64,000 bases of DNA from Sediminibacillus albus (GCF_900101125.1 NZ_FNFL01000003.1:124001-188000), one strand, 5' to 3'; positions 27,902-37,285 are shown, counted from the stretch's first letter. Notes: generated by a model not told the origin, from the sequence alone. Translations and numbers: made by a program.

Positions 27902-28237
27902 GCTACGGTCCTTTCCATATTATCGATTTTAGAGGAATACTTGGACAATCAGTAAACAGATGCAGGGATACCGCCTTTCCGCAGAGCAGCCGTTCTTTCT
28001 CTTCGTTATTCCCTGTACCCAAATTCCAACAATAATAGACAATTTACTTCTATTATATAATAGATGGGCAAACATAAAAAACGGTTTTTTAAACTATTTG
28101 CTTTTTGCAGCTATTACCAGTCAGCCAGCCAAATTTGCTATAATAAATTGACTCCTGGTTTGATGGGGTTTCATAAGTGGTACCGCAGCGTGCATCCTAA
28201 GAAAATATTAACAGGGTAAGATAAAGGAGTTAACCGC
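27902..28237. other. Divergent intergenic region ywfO/lipL
   Basis: The 336 bp between divergent genes are AT-rich. The minus strand has a TATAAT-like box near 28053-28062, and the plus strand has one near 28137-28144 (GCTATAATAA). TTGACT follows at about 28149. These are plausible promoters of ywfO and lipL; no riboswitch or operator is recognisable. Confidence 0.4.
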
Positions 28238-29071
28238 ATGATTGATTGGAAACAACAGTTTAGTGAGAAAGTACGTTTTATAGATCAGCGGGGAAAAGCC
28301 GCAAGAGAAGATGCAATTGCTTCTTTTGCCTATGACGATACGCTGGCAATTTCCGTAGGAAACGAAATCTCTCCTCCCGCCGCCCGGTTGTGGGTTCATG
28401 AGAAAACTGTCATTCTGGGAATCCCGGATGCTAAACTCCCTCATATTCATGAAGCAATTCAATGGCTAGGTGAACAAGGCTATCAAGTAGTTATCCGCAA
28501 TTCTGGAGGGCTGGCGGTAGTATTGGATTCCGGCATTTTAAATTTAACCTTCGTCCTCCCCGATGCCAAAAATATCGGCATTCATGAGGGTTATCAGGCA
28601 ATGGTCGAATTTATCCAGTATCTTTTTGAAGATGTGACCAATGACATTAAAGCATTTGAGATAAAGGGATCTTATTGCCCTGGAGATTATGATTTAAGTA
28701 TCGGAGGCAAAAAATTCGCCGGCATCTCCCAGCGCAGAGTTAAAAATGGATCTGCCGTCCAAATTTATTTATGCATCGAAGGAAGCGGGAAACAGAGGGC
28801 CGAGCTAATCAAGCAATTTTACCGAATTGGCAGACAGGGAGAAGCTAATCGTTTTGACTACCCGGAAGTGCATCCAAGTACGATGGCTTCCCTTTCAGAG
28901 CTGCTGGCATTGAATTTGACAGTCGACGATGTTGCCCGCCGGATTTTACAAGCTTTACGCCAGCTCAGTTCCGTGGTTGTGGAAGATCCGCTTAGTGAAC
29001 AAGAGCGGGAATGGTTTGGGAAACGATTGGAGCAAATGCACGACAGGAACAAAAGAACACTGGTGGAATGA
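28238..29071 (+). CDS. lipL: Octanoyl-[GcvH]:protein N-octanoyltransferase LipL
   Basis: A 277-residue amidotransferase of the lipoate-protein ligase fold that moves octanoyl groups from GcvH to E2 subunits in lipoate assembly. It shows RNSGGLAVVLDSGILN (about 87-102), the nucleophile Cys147 in GSYCPGDYDLSI, and Lys159 in GGKKFAGISQRR. These match LipL (YwfL) rather than LipA or LplJ. The start is supported by AAGGAG about 9 bases upstream. The stop codon lies within its own terminator hairpin. Confidence 0.93.
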   Translation: MIDWKQQFSEKVRFIDQRGKAAREDAIASFAYDDTLAISVGNEISPPAARLWVHEKTVILGIPDAKLPHIHEAIQWLGEQGYQVVIRNSGGLAVVLDSGILNLTFVLPDAKNIGIHEGYQAMVEFIQYLFEDVTNDIKAFEIKGSYCPGDYDLSIGGKKFAGISQRRVKNGSAVQIYLCIEGSGKQRAELIKQFYRIGRQGEANRFDYPEVHPSTMASLSELLALNLTVDDVARRILQALRQLSSVVVEDPLSEQEREWFGKRLEQMHDRNKRTLVE

Positions 29072-29093
29072 TATAACTTCCCCAGTGTTTTTT
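29056..29093 (+). terminator. Terminator overlapping the lipL stop codon
   Basis: AACACTGG(T)GGAA pairs with TTCC(C)CAGTGTT and is followed by a T-run. The upstream arm lies inside the last codons of lipL. Confidence 0.8.
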
Positions 29094-29102
29094 CTATCTC
29101 TC

Positions 29103-30224
29103 CTACGTGAAAACTTGTTTGCTGATCCGATGGGCTTCCAGTGCCTCCCAATCAATGGAATAGCCGATGCCAGGCTGTTCCGGTAGATTGATTTCTCCGT
29201 TTTGCACAGTAACTTCGGGTTTTATGATGTCCTGGTGCCAGTACCGGCCGGAGGCAGAGATGTCTCCCGGAAACATAAAATGCGGCAGACTTGCCAACGC
29301 TATGTTATGCGCCCTGCCCACCCCAGCCTCAAGCATACCGCCGCACCAGACTGGAATGTTTTTTTGGCGGCAGTAATCGTGAATCCGCTTTGCCTCGCTA
29401 ATGCCACCGACCCTGCCAATCTTAAGATTGATGACACGGCAGCTCCCCAGTTCAACAGCTGCCTTTGCATCCGCCAGGGAGTTGATGCTCTCATCAAGGC
29501 AAACAGGAGTCTGCAGCTGATGCTGCAAAATAGAATGTTCATAAATATCATTGTAGCCCAGAGGCTGTTCGATCATTGTCAACCCAAACTCGGCAAGCTG
29601 TTTTAAAGTATCGATATCATTTAAAGTATAGGCCGAATTGGCATCGGCCATCATTTGGATGTTGGGAAAATGTTTGCGTACTTCCCGGACAATATCGACA
29701 TCTGATCCGGGTTTTATTTTCAGCTTGATTCGCTTGTACCCATCAGCAACATAGTTATCTATCACTGCCAGCAGCTTATCAAGCGTAGGCTGGATGCCAA
29801 CGCTCACCCCGGCGTCGATTTTGGTTTTCTTTCCTCCGATAGCCTTGGAGAGCGGGATATTTTTACGTTTAGCATATAAATCCCATACCGCCCCCTCGAC
29901 GGCAGCCTTTGCCATATTGTTTCTGCGTACTACTGAGAATCGTTCGCTAATATCGTCAGGATGATTAATTGGCTTTTCCAGCAGTAAAGGGATCAAAAAA
30001 TCTGTCATGACATAGTGATTTGTGTGCCCCGTTTCTTCCGTATACCACGGTGCAGGAAAAGCAACTGACTCGCCGAACCCTCGGGATCCATGGTTATCGA
30101 CAGCCTCTATTATATAGAAATCCTTATCTGTAAAGGTGCCAAAGCTTGTTTGAAAAGGTGTTTTCAGTTCCATCACCAACCGGTGCAAGATTACTTTTTC
30201 TAAATAAATCGGTGTACTTTCCAC
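29103..30224 (-). CDS. menC: o-Succinylbenzoate synthase / N-acylamino acid racemase (MenC family)
   Basis: A 373-residue enolase-superfamily enzyme of the OSBS/NSAR group. The catalytic lysines are Lys167 and Lys169 (KLK) and Lys268 (LKIGRVGG). The magnesium ligands are Asp194 (MADANSAY), Glu219 (MIEQPL) and Asp244 (CLDES). In menaquinone synthesis it dehydrates SHCHC to o-succinylbenzoate, but many Bacillaceae members mainly racemise N-acylamino acids. No other men genes are nearby, so the role is open. The start is GTG with AAAGGGGGG before it. Confidence 0.88.
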   Translation of the reverse strand: MESTPIYLEKVILHRLVMELKTPFQTSFGTFTDKDFYIIEAVDNHGSRGFGESVAFPAPWYTEETGHTNHYVMTDFLIPLLLEKPINHPDDISERFSVVRRNNMAKAAVEGAVWDLYAKRKNIPLSKAIGGKKTKIDAGVSVGIQPTLDKLLAVIDNYVADGYKRIKLKIKPGSDVDIVREVRKHFPNIQMMADANSAYTLNDIDTLKQLAEFGLTMIEQPLGYNDIYEHSILQHQLQTPVCLDESINSLADAKAAVELGSCRVINLKIGRVGGISEAKRIHDYCRQKNIPVWCGGMLEAGVGRAHNIALASLPHFMFPGDISASGRYWHQDIIKPEVTVQNGEINLPEQPGIGYSIDWEALEAHRISKQVFT

Positions 30225-30330
30225 GGTGTGTCCCCCCTTTATAGAGCCGAATTATATTCTTATGATAACGTTCCTTTACCGGTAAAGGAAGTTTGCCTAG
30301 CGGCAGTTCCAACCAAGATGCCCCGCTTTA

Positions 30331-30363
30331 TTAAAAAAAAGAGCCAGGATTCGGTCCCGGCCC
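30331..30363 (-). terminator. Terminator of pta
   Basis: The minus-strand stem GGGCCGGG / CCTGGCTC, with wobble pairs, is followed by eight T residues, 12 bp past the pta stop. Confidence 0.88.
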
Positions 30364-30374
30364 TTACTTACTGA

Positions 30375-31346
30375 TTATAATGCTTGAGCTGCTGTGAGGA
30401 TTGCCAGTTTATAAACATCGTCAGCCACACAACCGCGGGACAAATCGTTCACTGGCTGGTTTAACCCTTGCAGGATTGGACCGACAGCATCAAAATTGCC
30501 TAGTCGCTGGGCAATCTTGTAGCCAATGTTGCCTGCCTCAAGGCCAGGGAAAACAAACACGTTTGCATTCCCTTTTAATTCCGAGTCTGGAGCTTTCTTC
30601 TCGGCGACAGCAGGAACAAAGGCTGCGTCGAATTGAAATTCGCCATCCACGACTAAATCGGGATTTTGTTCTTTAGCTATTCTGACTGCCTCAGATACTT
30701 TTTCTGTTTCTTCCGATTTAGCAGATCCTTTGGTGGAAAAGCTTAACATAGCAATGCGCGGATCAATATCGAATAATTGAGCTGTTTCCGCACTAGCCGC
30801 AGCGATTTCTGCCAAGTCCTGACTGTCCGGGGCGATGTTGATAGCACAATCGGCAAAGATATATTTTTCTTCTTCTTTCACCATTATAAAGACACCAGAT
30901 GTTTTCTTTATACCTGGCTTCGTTTTAATAATTTGCAAAGCCGGGCGTACAGTATCAGCAGTCGAATGGGCTGCACCGCTGACAAGTCCATCTGCTTTGT
31001 TCAAATATTCCAGCATGGTTCCGAAATAATTTTCATCGAGCAGCATTTCACGGGCTTGTTCTTCGGTGTTCTTTCCTTTCCGGCGTTCAACGAAGCTTGA
31101 TACCATTTCATCAAACCCTGTATAATTCCTCGGATCAATAATTTCTGAAGAAGAAATATTAACCGAAAGTTCTTGCGCCTTCTGTACTACTTTTTCCTCA
31201 GATCCAATTAATACAGGAGTCAATATCCCTTCAGCCCCGAGCTGGCTCGCAGCGGTCAATATTCTTTCATCCAATCCTTCCGGGAACACAATCCGCTTGT
31301 TATTTGACTTCACCTTATCTTTTAAAGTTATAAATAAATCGCTCAT
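30375..31346 (-). CDS. pta: Phosphate acetyltransferase
   Basis: A 323-residue enzyme interconverting acetyl-CoA and acetyl phosphate in overflow metabolism. The sequence follows B. subtilis Pta almost throughout (RIVFPEGLDERIL, LVSGAAHSTADTVRPALQI, GPILQGLNQPVNDLSRGC). I chose the ATG at 31346, which follows GGAGG with 7-base spacing and matches the B. subtilis N-terminus; a longer frame adds seven unsupported residues. It is divergent from hemQ, the conserved Bacillus arrangement. Confidence 0.96.
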   Translation of the reverse strand: MSDLFITLKDKVKSNNKRIVFPEGLDERILTAASQLGAEGILTPVLIGSEEKVVQKAQELSVNISSSEIIDPRNYTGFDEMVSSFVERRKGKNTEEQAREMLLDENYFGTMLEYLNKADGLVSGAAHSTADTVRPALQIIKTKPGIKKTSGVFIMVKEEEKYIFADCAINIAPDSQDLAEIAAASAETAQLFDIDPRIAMLSFSTKGSAKSEETEKVSEAVRIAKEQNPDLVVDGEFQFDAAFVPAVAEKKAPDSELKGNANVFVFPGLEAGNIGYKIAQRLGNFDAVGPILQGLNQPVNDLSRGCVADDVYKLAILTAAQAL

Positions 31347-31648
31347 TAAAAAACCTCCAACTTTCATTCTGTTATATATGATACGCCTTTTTCTGTATAA
31401 TTGAAAGACTTCTGTTCACTAAAATACACAAAAATCTTGTTTGCTTGCAGTGCTTCAGAATTTGTCCAAATGATGACACTTATACTTCTAAAAGACATAG
31501 CTTTCGTAAGTAAAACCAGCATATCCACTGGCATTTCAGCGGACGCCTGGAATCCCGGCGTTTAATCTGCCGTGATTGCCTTTAGTGATTATCTTTCCCT
31601 AATTATGTTATATTAAAAACATACTTAACCTTGAAGGAGTGACCTACT

Positions 31649-32398
31649 ATGCCAGAAGCAGTTGAAACGATGGACGGCTGGTATTGCTTACATGATTTAA
31701 GAACGATTGACTGGACATCCTGGAAACTGGCCTCATCTGATGAGCGTCAGGCAGCGATTTTTGAATTCCAGCAGCTCTTGGAAAAATGGGAGCAGACGGA
31801 AAAGGACAAAAAAGGCAGTCATGCTTTGTACACAGTTGTCGGACAAAAAGCCGACTTTATTTTAATGATTCTACGTCCTACATTAGAAGAACTGAATCAG
31901 ATAGAAACAGAGTTCAATAAATCAAAATTAGCAGAATTTACAAGACCTGCTTATTCCTATGTTTCTGTGGTTGAGCTTTCTAAATATATGCCGAGCAAGG
32001 ATGGAGAGGATCCGGAGCAGAAGCCGGAAATCCAAGCACGATTGAAGCCGACGTTGCCAAAATGGCAGTACATTTGTTTCTATCCAATGGACAAGCGCAG
32101 GCAAGACGACGACAACTGGTATATGCTTCCTTTCGAAGACCGCGGTAAATTAATGTACGAGCATAGCAAAACAGGCAGGAAATACGCCGGGAGAATCCGC
32201 CAGATTATTACCGGTTCGATGGGACTTGATGACTGGGAGTGGGCCGTTACCTTATTTGCCCATGACTCACTGGATATTAAAAAACTCGTATATGAAATGC
32301 GTTTTGACGAAGTCAGCGCACGTTATGGCGATTTTGGCACTTTTTATGTGGGCAGCATTCTACCTAGAGAACAGCTTCCTTCATTTCTGCAAATATAA
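31649..32398 (+). CDS. hemQ: Coproheme decarboxylase HemQ
   Basis: A 249-residue chlorite-dismutase-family enzyme that oxidatively decarboxylates coproheme III to heme b, the last step of the Gram-positive heme pathway. The catalytic Tyr145 (CFYPMDKRR) and proximal His172 ([11 protein letters not shown]) fall at the positions known for the Geobacillus and Staphylococcus enzymes. It was formerly YwfI. GAAGGAG precedes the ATG. Two consecutive hairpins follow the gene. Confidence 0.95.
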   Translation: MPEAVETMDGWYCLHDLRTIDWTSWKLASSDERQAAIFEFQQLLEKWEQTEKDKKGSHALYTVVGQKADFILMILRPTLEELNQIETEFNKSKLAEFTRPAYSYVSVVELSKYMPSKDGEDPEQKPEIQARLKPTLPKWQYICFYPMDKRRQDDDNWYMLPFEDRGKLMYEHSKTGRKYAGRIRQIITGSMGLDDWEWAVTLFAHDSLDIKKLVYEMRFDEVSARYGDFGTFYVGSILPREQLPSFLQI

Positions 32399-32412
32399 AT
32401 GGAAAAAACTTA

Positions 32413-32485
32413 TAGAAGAAGAGGACTGGCTTTTGCTGGTCCTCTTCTTAATTATTCGTCTCCAAAACCACCCGCCGGGCGGTTT
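32413..32485 (+). terminator. Tandem terminators after hemQ
   Basis: The first hairpin (AGAAGAGGACTGGC/GCTGGTCCTCTTCT, 32413-32449) has a weak tail. The second (ACC-A-CCC GCC GGG-C-GGT, 32462-32485) ends in seven T residues and is the stronger stop. Confidence 0.8.
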
Positions 32486-32656
32486 TTTTGTGCTTCTTAC
32501 CCTTTCATCGCCATTGCCAGCGCCCGATTGATTTCTTTTGTGACTATCTAATTTCCCGGCATAGTTGAGAAGCATCCGGCATAGTTATAGCTATTAGAGA
32601 GTGTAAGTGACTTAGATTGCTCACTCGTTCGCAGCAAGAAAGAGGTGACATCATTT

Positions 32657-32978
32657 ATAGCGGTAATTTATAACGAGGAAGACGTCAATCTACTTGCACG
32701 CTTGATGAGAGCAGAAGCTGAAGAGGAAGGGCAGCCAGGAATGCTAATGGCAGGCAACGCTGGTGTGAATCGAGTGCATGTCAAATGATTCGCACGATGA
32801 TTTATCAAAGTCCACGAGTGTTTGAAACAACACAGAAGTTTTTTTCTGTCAGCGGGCAAGAGAGAAAGAAAAAAGATCAGTTAGATAGACGATTAAAGAA
32901 ATGGAGTACCACCCTGCCAGTAACTCACTTTGGTTTAACCTAAAGGAAGCTATCTACCAGGCCACCTGCCTGCAATAA
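32657..32978 (+). pseudogene. cwlJ: Decayed cwlJ (spore cortex-lytic hydrolase) remnant
   Basis: The three frames together spell a CwlJ-like protein: LLARLMRAEAE and GMLMAGNAGVNRV in the first frame, IRTMIYQSP and FETTQK after a shift, FFCQRARE in another, then EYHPASNSLWFN in a third. The expected ATG is ATA (32657-32659), nine bases after a good AGAGGTG site. A segment near ANCxDF is missing, and the C-terminal third is lost. Position before gerQ matches the usual cwlJ-gerQ pair. CwlJ triggers cortex hydrolysis in germination with GerQ, so this germination route may be impaired unless another copy exists. Confidence 0.85.
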
Positions 32979-33012
32979 TAGATAATGGAAATGAAGGGAG
33001 AGGTTTTAAAAA

Positions 33013-33540
33013 ATGAGTAAGGACAAAAGACAAATGCCTTCCGCCGCTTCGGGAGGGCAACCTAATGGAGCCGGATATGCACCACAAGGGTATGGCTATG
33101 CACAGACACCTGCTTACAATTACCCTCAGCAGCAACAGCCCCAAGCTGGAGCACAGCCCGGTTTCTATCAAAACAACATGCAAATGCCCCAGATGCAGCA
33201 AATGCAGCAGGCGCAACAACAGCCAGGCAGTGGTGCTTCCAATATACCGGGTATGCTGCCAACAGAGCAATCCTATATTGAAAACATACTTCGTCTCAAC
33301 CGCGGCAAGAGGGCAACGGTGTATATGACTTTTGAAGGTAATGACCGCTGGAATGCGATGATATTTAAGGGAATCATCGAAGCGGCTGGAAGAGATCACA
33401 TTATCCTTAGTGATCCGGAAACGAATCGGAGATACTTATTATTGATGGTTTATCTGGATTATATTACTTTTAATGAGGAATTAAATTATACCTACCCTTA
33501 CAACACCGGCGGACAGCCAGCCGGATACCAGCCCCGTTAG
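33013..33540 (+). CDS. gerQ: Spore coat protein GerQ
   Basis: A 175-residue coat protein. It has a low-complexity Gln/Pro/Met/Ala-rich N-terminal half (YPQQQQPQAGAQ and similar) and a conserved C-terminal domain (SYIENILRLNRGK, GIIEAAGRDHIILSDPETN, RYLLLMVYLDYITF). In B. subtilis, GerQ is needed for CwlJ localisation and is crosslinked by transglutaminase through N-terminal lysines; here Lys3 and Lys5 are available. GGGAGAGG precedes the ATG. Its upstream partner cwlJ is broken in this genome. Confidence 0.93.
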   Translation: MSKDKRQMPSAASGGQPNGAGYAPQGYGYAQTPAYNYPQQQQPQAGAQPGFYQNNMQMPQMQQMQQAQQQPGSGASNIPGMLPTEQSYIENILRLNRGKRATVYMTFEGNDRWNAMIFKGIIEAAGRDHIILSDPETNRRYLLLMVYLDYITFNEELNYTYPYNTGGQPAGYQPR

Positions 33541-33642
33541 GGTTTCTCTGGTCTAATAACTGGATGGCTCTATCCTTTTCCGGATGCAGCTTTTCTGATA
33601 GAAAAGCCGTAATACATTCTTAATGTCTTTTTCCTCCATTTA

Positions 33643-33675
33643 AAAAACCCTTGCAGATTATTTGCAAGGGTTTCT
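33643..33675 (+). terminator. Terminator after gerQ
   Basis: AAACCCTTGCA and TGCAAGGGTTT form a perfect 11-bp stem with loop GATTATT. The tail is only moderately T-rich. Confidence 0.7.
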
Positions 33676-33759
33676 TATGCTAACTAAACCGGAACACCAG
33701 TCTCTATAACCACCATGTTATATTATCAATTCAATCTTAAAAAGGAAGGAAGCCCAGAA

Positions 33760-34014
33760 ATGAAACATCCATATAAAAAGTTCTTTCAACTGCAACTGCT
33801 GATGATGATTTTCACATTGCTGCTAGGTATAGTGGCGATGGTGAAAGGAAGTCTTCTGCTAATCGTGACCGCCCTCTTCTGCCTGGCTTTCAGTTTTATT
33901 TTTGAAGGTCTGGCCGAGTATAAAAAGCAGCATACCTTTCAGTTTGCCCAGCAAATGACAAGGGCAGTCGTCATTATCCTTTTTGTCAGCTATCTGTATA
34001 TTACACTAATTTAA
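33760..34014 (+). CDS. Small two-helix membrane protein of unknown function
   Basis: An 84-residue protein starting at the ATG at 33760 after AAGGAAGG; an in-frame ATG 45 bases earlier is unsupported. A basic head (MKHPYKKFF) leads into two or three hydrophobic segments (MMIFTLLLGIVAMVKG, LLIVTALFCLAFSFIF and a final VVIILFVSYLYI). It is not recognised beyond being a membrane protein. Its 3' end overlaps the convergent ywdK gene by 14 bp. Confidence 0.7.
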   Translation: MKHPYKKFFQLQLLMMIFTLLLGIVAMVKGSLLLIVTALFCLAFSFIFEGLAEYKKQHTFQFAQQMTRAVVIILFVSYLYITLI

Positions 34015-34369
34015 TAGCGGCATATCCAAGAGCAATCCATCCTGCCAGAAATGCCAGCCCTCCCAGCGGGGTAATCATGGCAAACATTCTTATCCCAGTC
34101 GGCGCGTAAATATATAGGCTTCCCGAGAAAAGGATGATGCCGGCAAAGAACAGCCATCCCGCTGTTGATAAACTGGCAGCCTGGAACCTGCTTAACAGCA
34201 GCCCAACTACAAGCAATGCCATGGTATGGAACATTTGATAGTTGACAGCTTTTTCCCAAGTCGAAAGAGCCTTCTCTGATAATTTGCCTTCCAGGCCATG
34301 AGTGCCGAAAGCACCTAATGCTACAGCCAGGAAACCATTGATAATGCCCAAAATCAAAAATAACTTCAT
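34001..34369 (-). CDS. ywdK: DUF423 membrane protein YwdK
   Basis: A 122-residue integral membrane protein with four predicted helices. It carries the family-typical start LGIINGFLAVALGAFGTHGL and the motif YQMFHTMALLVVG. The function is unknown across bacteria. A GGAGG-like site (AGGTGG) precedes the ATG. It is grouped with ywdI upstream on the same strand, as in B. subtilis. Confidence 0.88.
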   Translation of the reverse strand: MKLFLILGIINGFLAVALGAFGTHGLEGKLSEKALSTWEKAVNYQMFHTMALLVVGLLLSRFQAASLSTAGWLFFAGIILFSGSLYIYAPTGIRMFAMITPLGGLAFLAGWIALGYAAIKLV

Positions 34370-34385
34370 CCACTATCCACCTCTA

Positions 34386-34673
34386 TTAAAAATCAAAAAT
34401 TGAATTGCCATTCGCTTCTTCATGATTTATATTGTTTTTTTGGGGTCGGCCCGGTGTTGGTTTCGAGCTTGGAAGCTGGCCTTCTACGCCGCCCATCATC
34501 TTCGCCAGTTCCTGTTCCTCGGTTACTCCCTGTCCATCGTCCAAAATCAAGTCACATAGCAAGCGCACGGCACGAACGTGCTCCCTTACCGCTTCTGTCT
34601 GGTCTTGTTTTGCCAGAGCTTCCTGCAATTCATTCCCCATCTTCCGCAAAACTGCCTGATTGGTAATTGCCAT
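34386..34673 (-). CDS. ywdI: YwdI family protein
   Basis: A 95-residue soluble protein with a helical N-terminus (MAITNQAVLRKMGNELQEAL) and a low-complexity polar tail ending in GNSIFDF. Synteny with ywdK supports the YwdI assignment. No function is known. AAGGAGGGTTTTCC precedes the ATG. It probably shares a transcript with ywdK, 16 bp downstream. Confidence 0.75.
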   Translation of the reverse strand: MAITNQAVLRKMGNELQEALAKQDQTEAVREHVRAVRLLCDLILDDGQGVTEEQELAKMMGGVEGQLPSSKPTPGRPQKNNINHEEANGNSIFDF

Positions 34674-34791
34674 GGAAAACCCTCCTTGTCTAAGTGAAAC
34701 TGCGTATAGTAATGCTCTGTTTTCCGAGTCAAGTATAACACGAATAGCGAACTGTGTTCACTGCCAGAACGACCAATAAATGTAACGGAAC

Positions 34792-36135
34792 CTACAAAAC
34801 ACCTAACGCATTCATGAAGATAACCAAAATTAATACTGGAGCTAGAAACTTTACAATCAAATACCATACAGTTCCTACCGCACTGTCTGTTAAGTCAGCA
34901 GCATGCAATGCTTCTTTCTTCGAGAAATACCAGCCAATAAACAATGCCATGACTAATCCACCGATTGGCAGTAAAATATTAGATGCCACATAGTCCATGG
35001 AGTCCATAATGTTCCGCTCGCCGATCGGGGTGAAGCCAGACAATGCTCCCATCCCAAGCGATGCACCAATGCCTAGAAGAAAAATGACAAAGCCGATAAT
35101 TACAGCAGACTTCTTTCTGCTCCAGCTGGCAGCTCTCATCAAGTAAGCAACCGGTACTTCCAGTAAGGAAACGGAGGAGGACACGGCAGCTAAAGAAAGG
35201 GATAAGAAAAACAGGATGCCGACATAACCGCCAAATGGCATTTGTCCGAAAATATCCGTCAAGGTAATGAAAACCAGGACAGGCCCTGAATCTGGTTCAA
35301 TGTTAAACGCGAAGACAGCAGGAAAAATAACTATACCTGAAATGATTGCAAAAAATGTATCCATTAAACCAATGCCAATCGTTGCACCCGGCAATTTATG
35401 ATGTGCGGAAAGATAGCTGCCGTAAGTCATCATGACACCAACTCCGAGACTCAGCGAGAAAAACGCTTGGCCCAGTGCAGCGATATAAACGGAAGGGTTA
35501 CTAAGGACGCTCCAGTCTGGCCGAAACAAGAAACGCATCCCTTCCATCGCTCCCTCCAATGACAAACTAAAACCAGCAAGCACTATTAACAACACTGCCA
35601 GCGTCGGCATAAATATTTTATTAGCCAGTTCGATCCCTTTTTTCACTCCAGTCAGTACTATGGCAATCGTCACTACCATGAATAACGCATGCCAAAACAG
35701 CGGCTGTCCTATTGAGGTGGTAAAGACTTCAAACGCTGCACCATAGCCTTCTTCCGGTACTGTAAAGAAATGACCGTTTAAATAATTCCAAAAATAATAC
35801 ATCGACCAGCCGGCTACTACACTGTAAAAGCCTAAGATTAATAATGATCCAAGTACACCAAGGAAGCCAGCCATAAACCATGGTTTTCCTTGAGCTAACT
35901 TTTGATAGGACCCGACCACATCGCTCTGGGCTTTTCGCCCGATACTAACTTCTGCCAGCAGCAATGGCACCCCAATAATCAGGATACTTACCAAATACAA
36001 AATTAAAAAAGCGCCTCCGCCATTTTCCCCGGCTACATAGGAAAATCGCCATATGTTTCCCAGGCCGACGGCTGAGCCCATAGCTGCCAGCATGAAACCC
36101 AATTTCGATGCCCAGCTTTCTCTTGTTGAATTCAT
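34792..36135 (-). CDS. Sodium-dependent neurotransmitter:sodium symporter family transporter
   Basis: A 447-residue NSS/SNF-family transporter with about 11 membrane helices. The first helix has the family signature (AAMGSAVGLGNIWRFSY then GENGGGAFL) that forms the sodium and substrate sites in LeuT and MhsT. Bacterial members import amino acids such as Trp, Leu or Ala with sodium; the substrate here is not determined. It is close to B. subtilis YhdH/YocR in style. The gene is isolated, with its start after AAAGGAGTTGTATG. Confidence 0.9.
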   Translation of the reverse strand: MNSTRESWASKLGFMLAAMGSAVGLGNIWRFSYVAGENGGGAFLILYLVSILIIGVPLLLAEVSIGRKAQSDVVGSYQKLAQGKPWFMAGFLGVLGSLLILGFYSVVAGWSMYYFWNYLNGHFFTVPEEGYGAAFEVFTTSIGQPLFWHALFMVVTIAIVLTGVKKGIELANKIFMPTLAVLLIVLAGFSLSLEGAMEGMRFLFRPDWSVLSNPSVYIAALGQAFFSLSLGVGVMMTYGSYLSAHHKLPGATIGIGLMDTFFAIISGIVIFPAVFAFNIEPDSGPVLVFITLTDIFGQMPFGGYVGILFFLSLSLAAVSSSVSLLEVPVAYLMRAASWSRKKSAVIIGFVIFLLGIGASLGMGALSGFTPIGERNIMDSMDYVASNILLPIGGLVMALFIGWYFSKKEALHAADLTDSAVGTVWYLIVKFLAPVLILVIFMNALGVL

Positions 36136-36409
36136 TTATACATACAACTCCTTTCAAATTAACTTTATGACTCGTCGGCAGTGTACGACATCCGGACAAA
36201 AATCAGATTGCTGTAATTTATTTACTGAAACATGCATGAACAGTAGCATTATAGTTTGTCCCATCATAAATAGATACTTTCCATCATAATAAAAAATATA
36301 TAGCAATACAATCATTCATTAAAGATAAGTTTTTCCATTAGAAGTTTTATTGGATAAGATTAGGGAAATATGCTAGCCTAATAGATTTTTTAAGGGAAGG
36401 AGAGTGGTT

Positions 36410-37135
36410 ATGGATACATGGTTTGGAGTGTCATCGACACACTTGTTCCACCCCTTTTCAGCCAGCCATTTACTAATGCTTATTATCTATAGTGCAGGCG
36501 CGGCAGCCTTATTAATCAATAGCTCGAGAATTTCACAGAGACCTTCCCTTTACCGCGCAATCAGATGGGGCTTTTTGATTGTATTAGTTTTATCCGAACT
36601 TGTATATCAAGGATGGGCAATTTATCATCACATGTGGAGTTTTCCGGATCATATGCCGCTTCATCTATGTGGCATCGCTTCTATAACCGCCATGCTTGCT
36701 CTTCTTTTTCAAAAAGACAAACTAATACAAATGACTTTTTTTCTAGCTGTAATTCCAGCCTTTCTCGCCTTAGTCACCCCAGATATCCCGTATGGTTATG
36801 AGCATTTCCGCTTTTGGAAGTTTTTCATTCACCATATGGCTATTTCCTGGTCAGGCATCTTTTTATCTATGGCCGGCAATACAAATATCACCTTTGCCTC
36901 CATGATGCGCACTTTTTTACTCTTGATTGCTTATGCCTTATTTATAGGAATGATTATCAACCCTTTAACAGGAGCTAATTACTTATATTTGGCCAGGCCT
37001 GCCGAGGACACGCTTTTAACATTGTTTGGTGAGGGGTTCTCCTATTATATCAACCTTAGCACTACTGCTCTCATTGTTTTTTACTTGTTATATTTATCAA
37101 TGAAATTCTACCGAAGGAGCCGCCAAATTAGATAA
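36410..37135 (+). CDS. ywaF: TIGR02206 family membrane protein (YwaF-like)
   Basis: A 241-residue polytopic protein with six or seven helices. Family features are the N-terminal FxPFSASHLLML-like segment, DHMPLHLCGIASI and the Asn/Leu-rich C-terminal helices. The function is unknown. I set the start at the ATG at 36410, since AAGGAGAG is ideally placed; the GTG at 36404 would overlap that site. The stop is followed immediately by a degenerate tandem repeat array and then a terminator. Confidence 0.85.
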   Translation: MDTWFGVSSTHLFHPFSASHLLMLIIYSAGAAALLINSSRISQRPSLYRAIRWGFLIVLVLSELVYQGWAIYHHMWSFPDHMPLHLCGIASITAMLALLFQKDKLIQMTFFLAVIPAFLALVTPDIPYGYEHFRFWKFFIHHMAISWSGIFLSMAGNTNITFASMMRTFLLLIAYALFIGMIINPLTGANYLYLARPAEDTLLTLFGEGFSYYINLSTTALIVFYLLYLSMKFYRRSRQIR

Positions 37136-37285
37136 AGCAGAGCGGACAACCTCTGAAGTAGAGCAACTATAACAAAGCTGAGCGACTTTCCCCGGTTGGG
37201 GAGCGATTTTGGACGAAAGTAGAGCGAATATCACCTGAATCAGAGCAACTATGGCTAACTGGAGCGACCTTTCGGAGAGGTGGAA
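37133..37285. repeat. Degenerate ~21-bp tandem repeat with GAGCGAC core (array 2)
   Basis: About seven units of 19-22 bp follow the ywaF stop. The cores read GAGCGGAC, GAGCAAC, GAGCGAC, GAGCGAT, GAGCGAA, GAGCAAC and GAGCGAC, each usually preceded by AGTA, GCTG or similar. The unit is the same as in array 1 (8561-8681). The array sits between ywaF and its terminator, so it should be transcribed as a 3' UTR. Confidence 0.65.

Noticed and set aside
37133-37285. CRISPR array
   Set aside because: Repeats are too short and degenerate, there are no unique spacers of constant length, and no cas genes are present.
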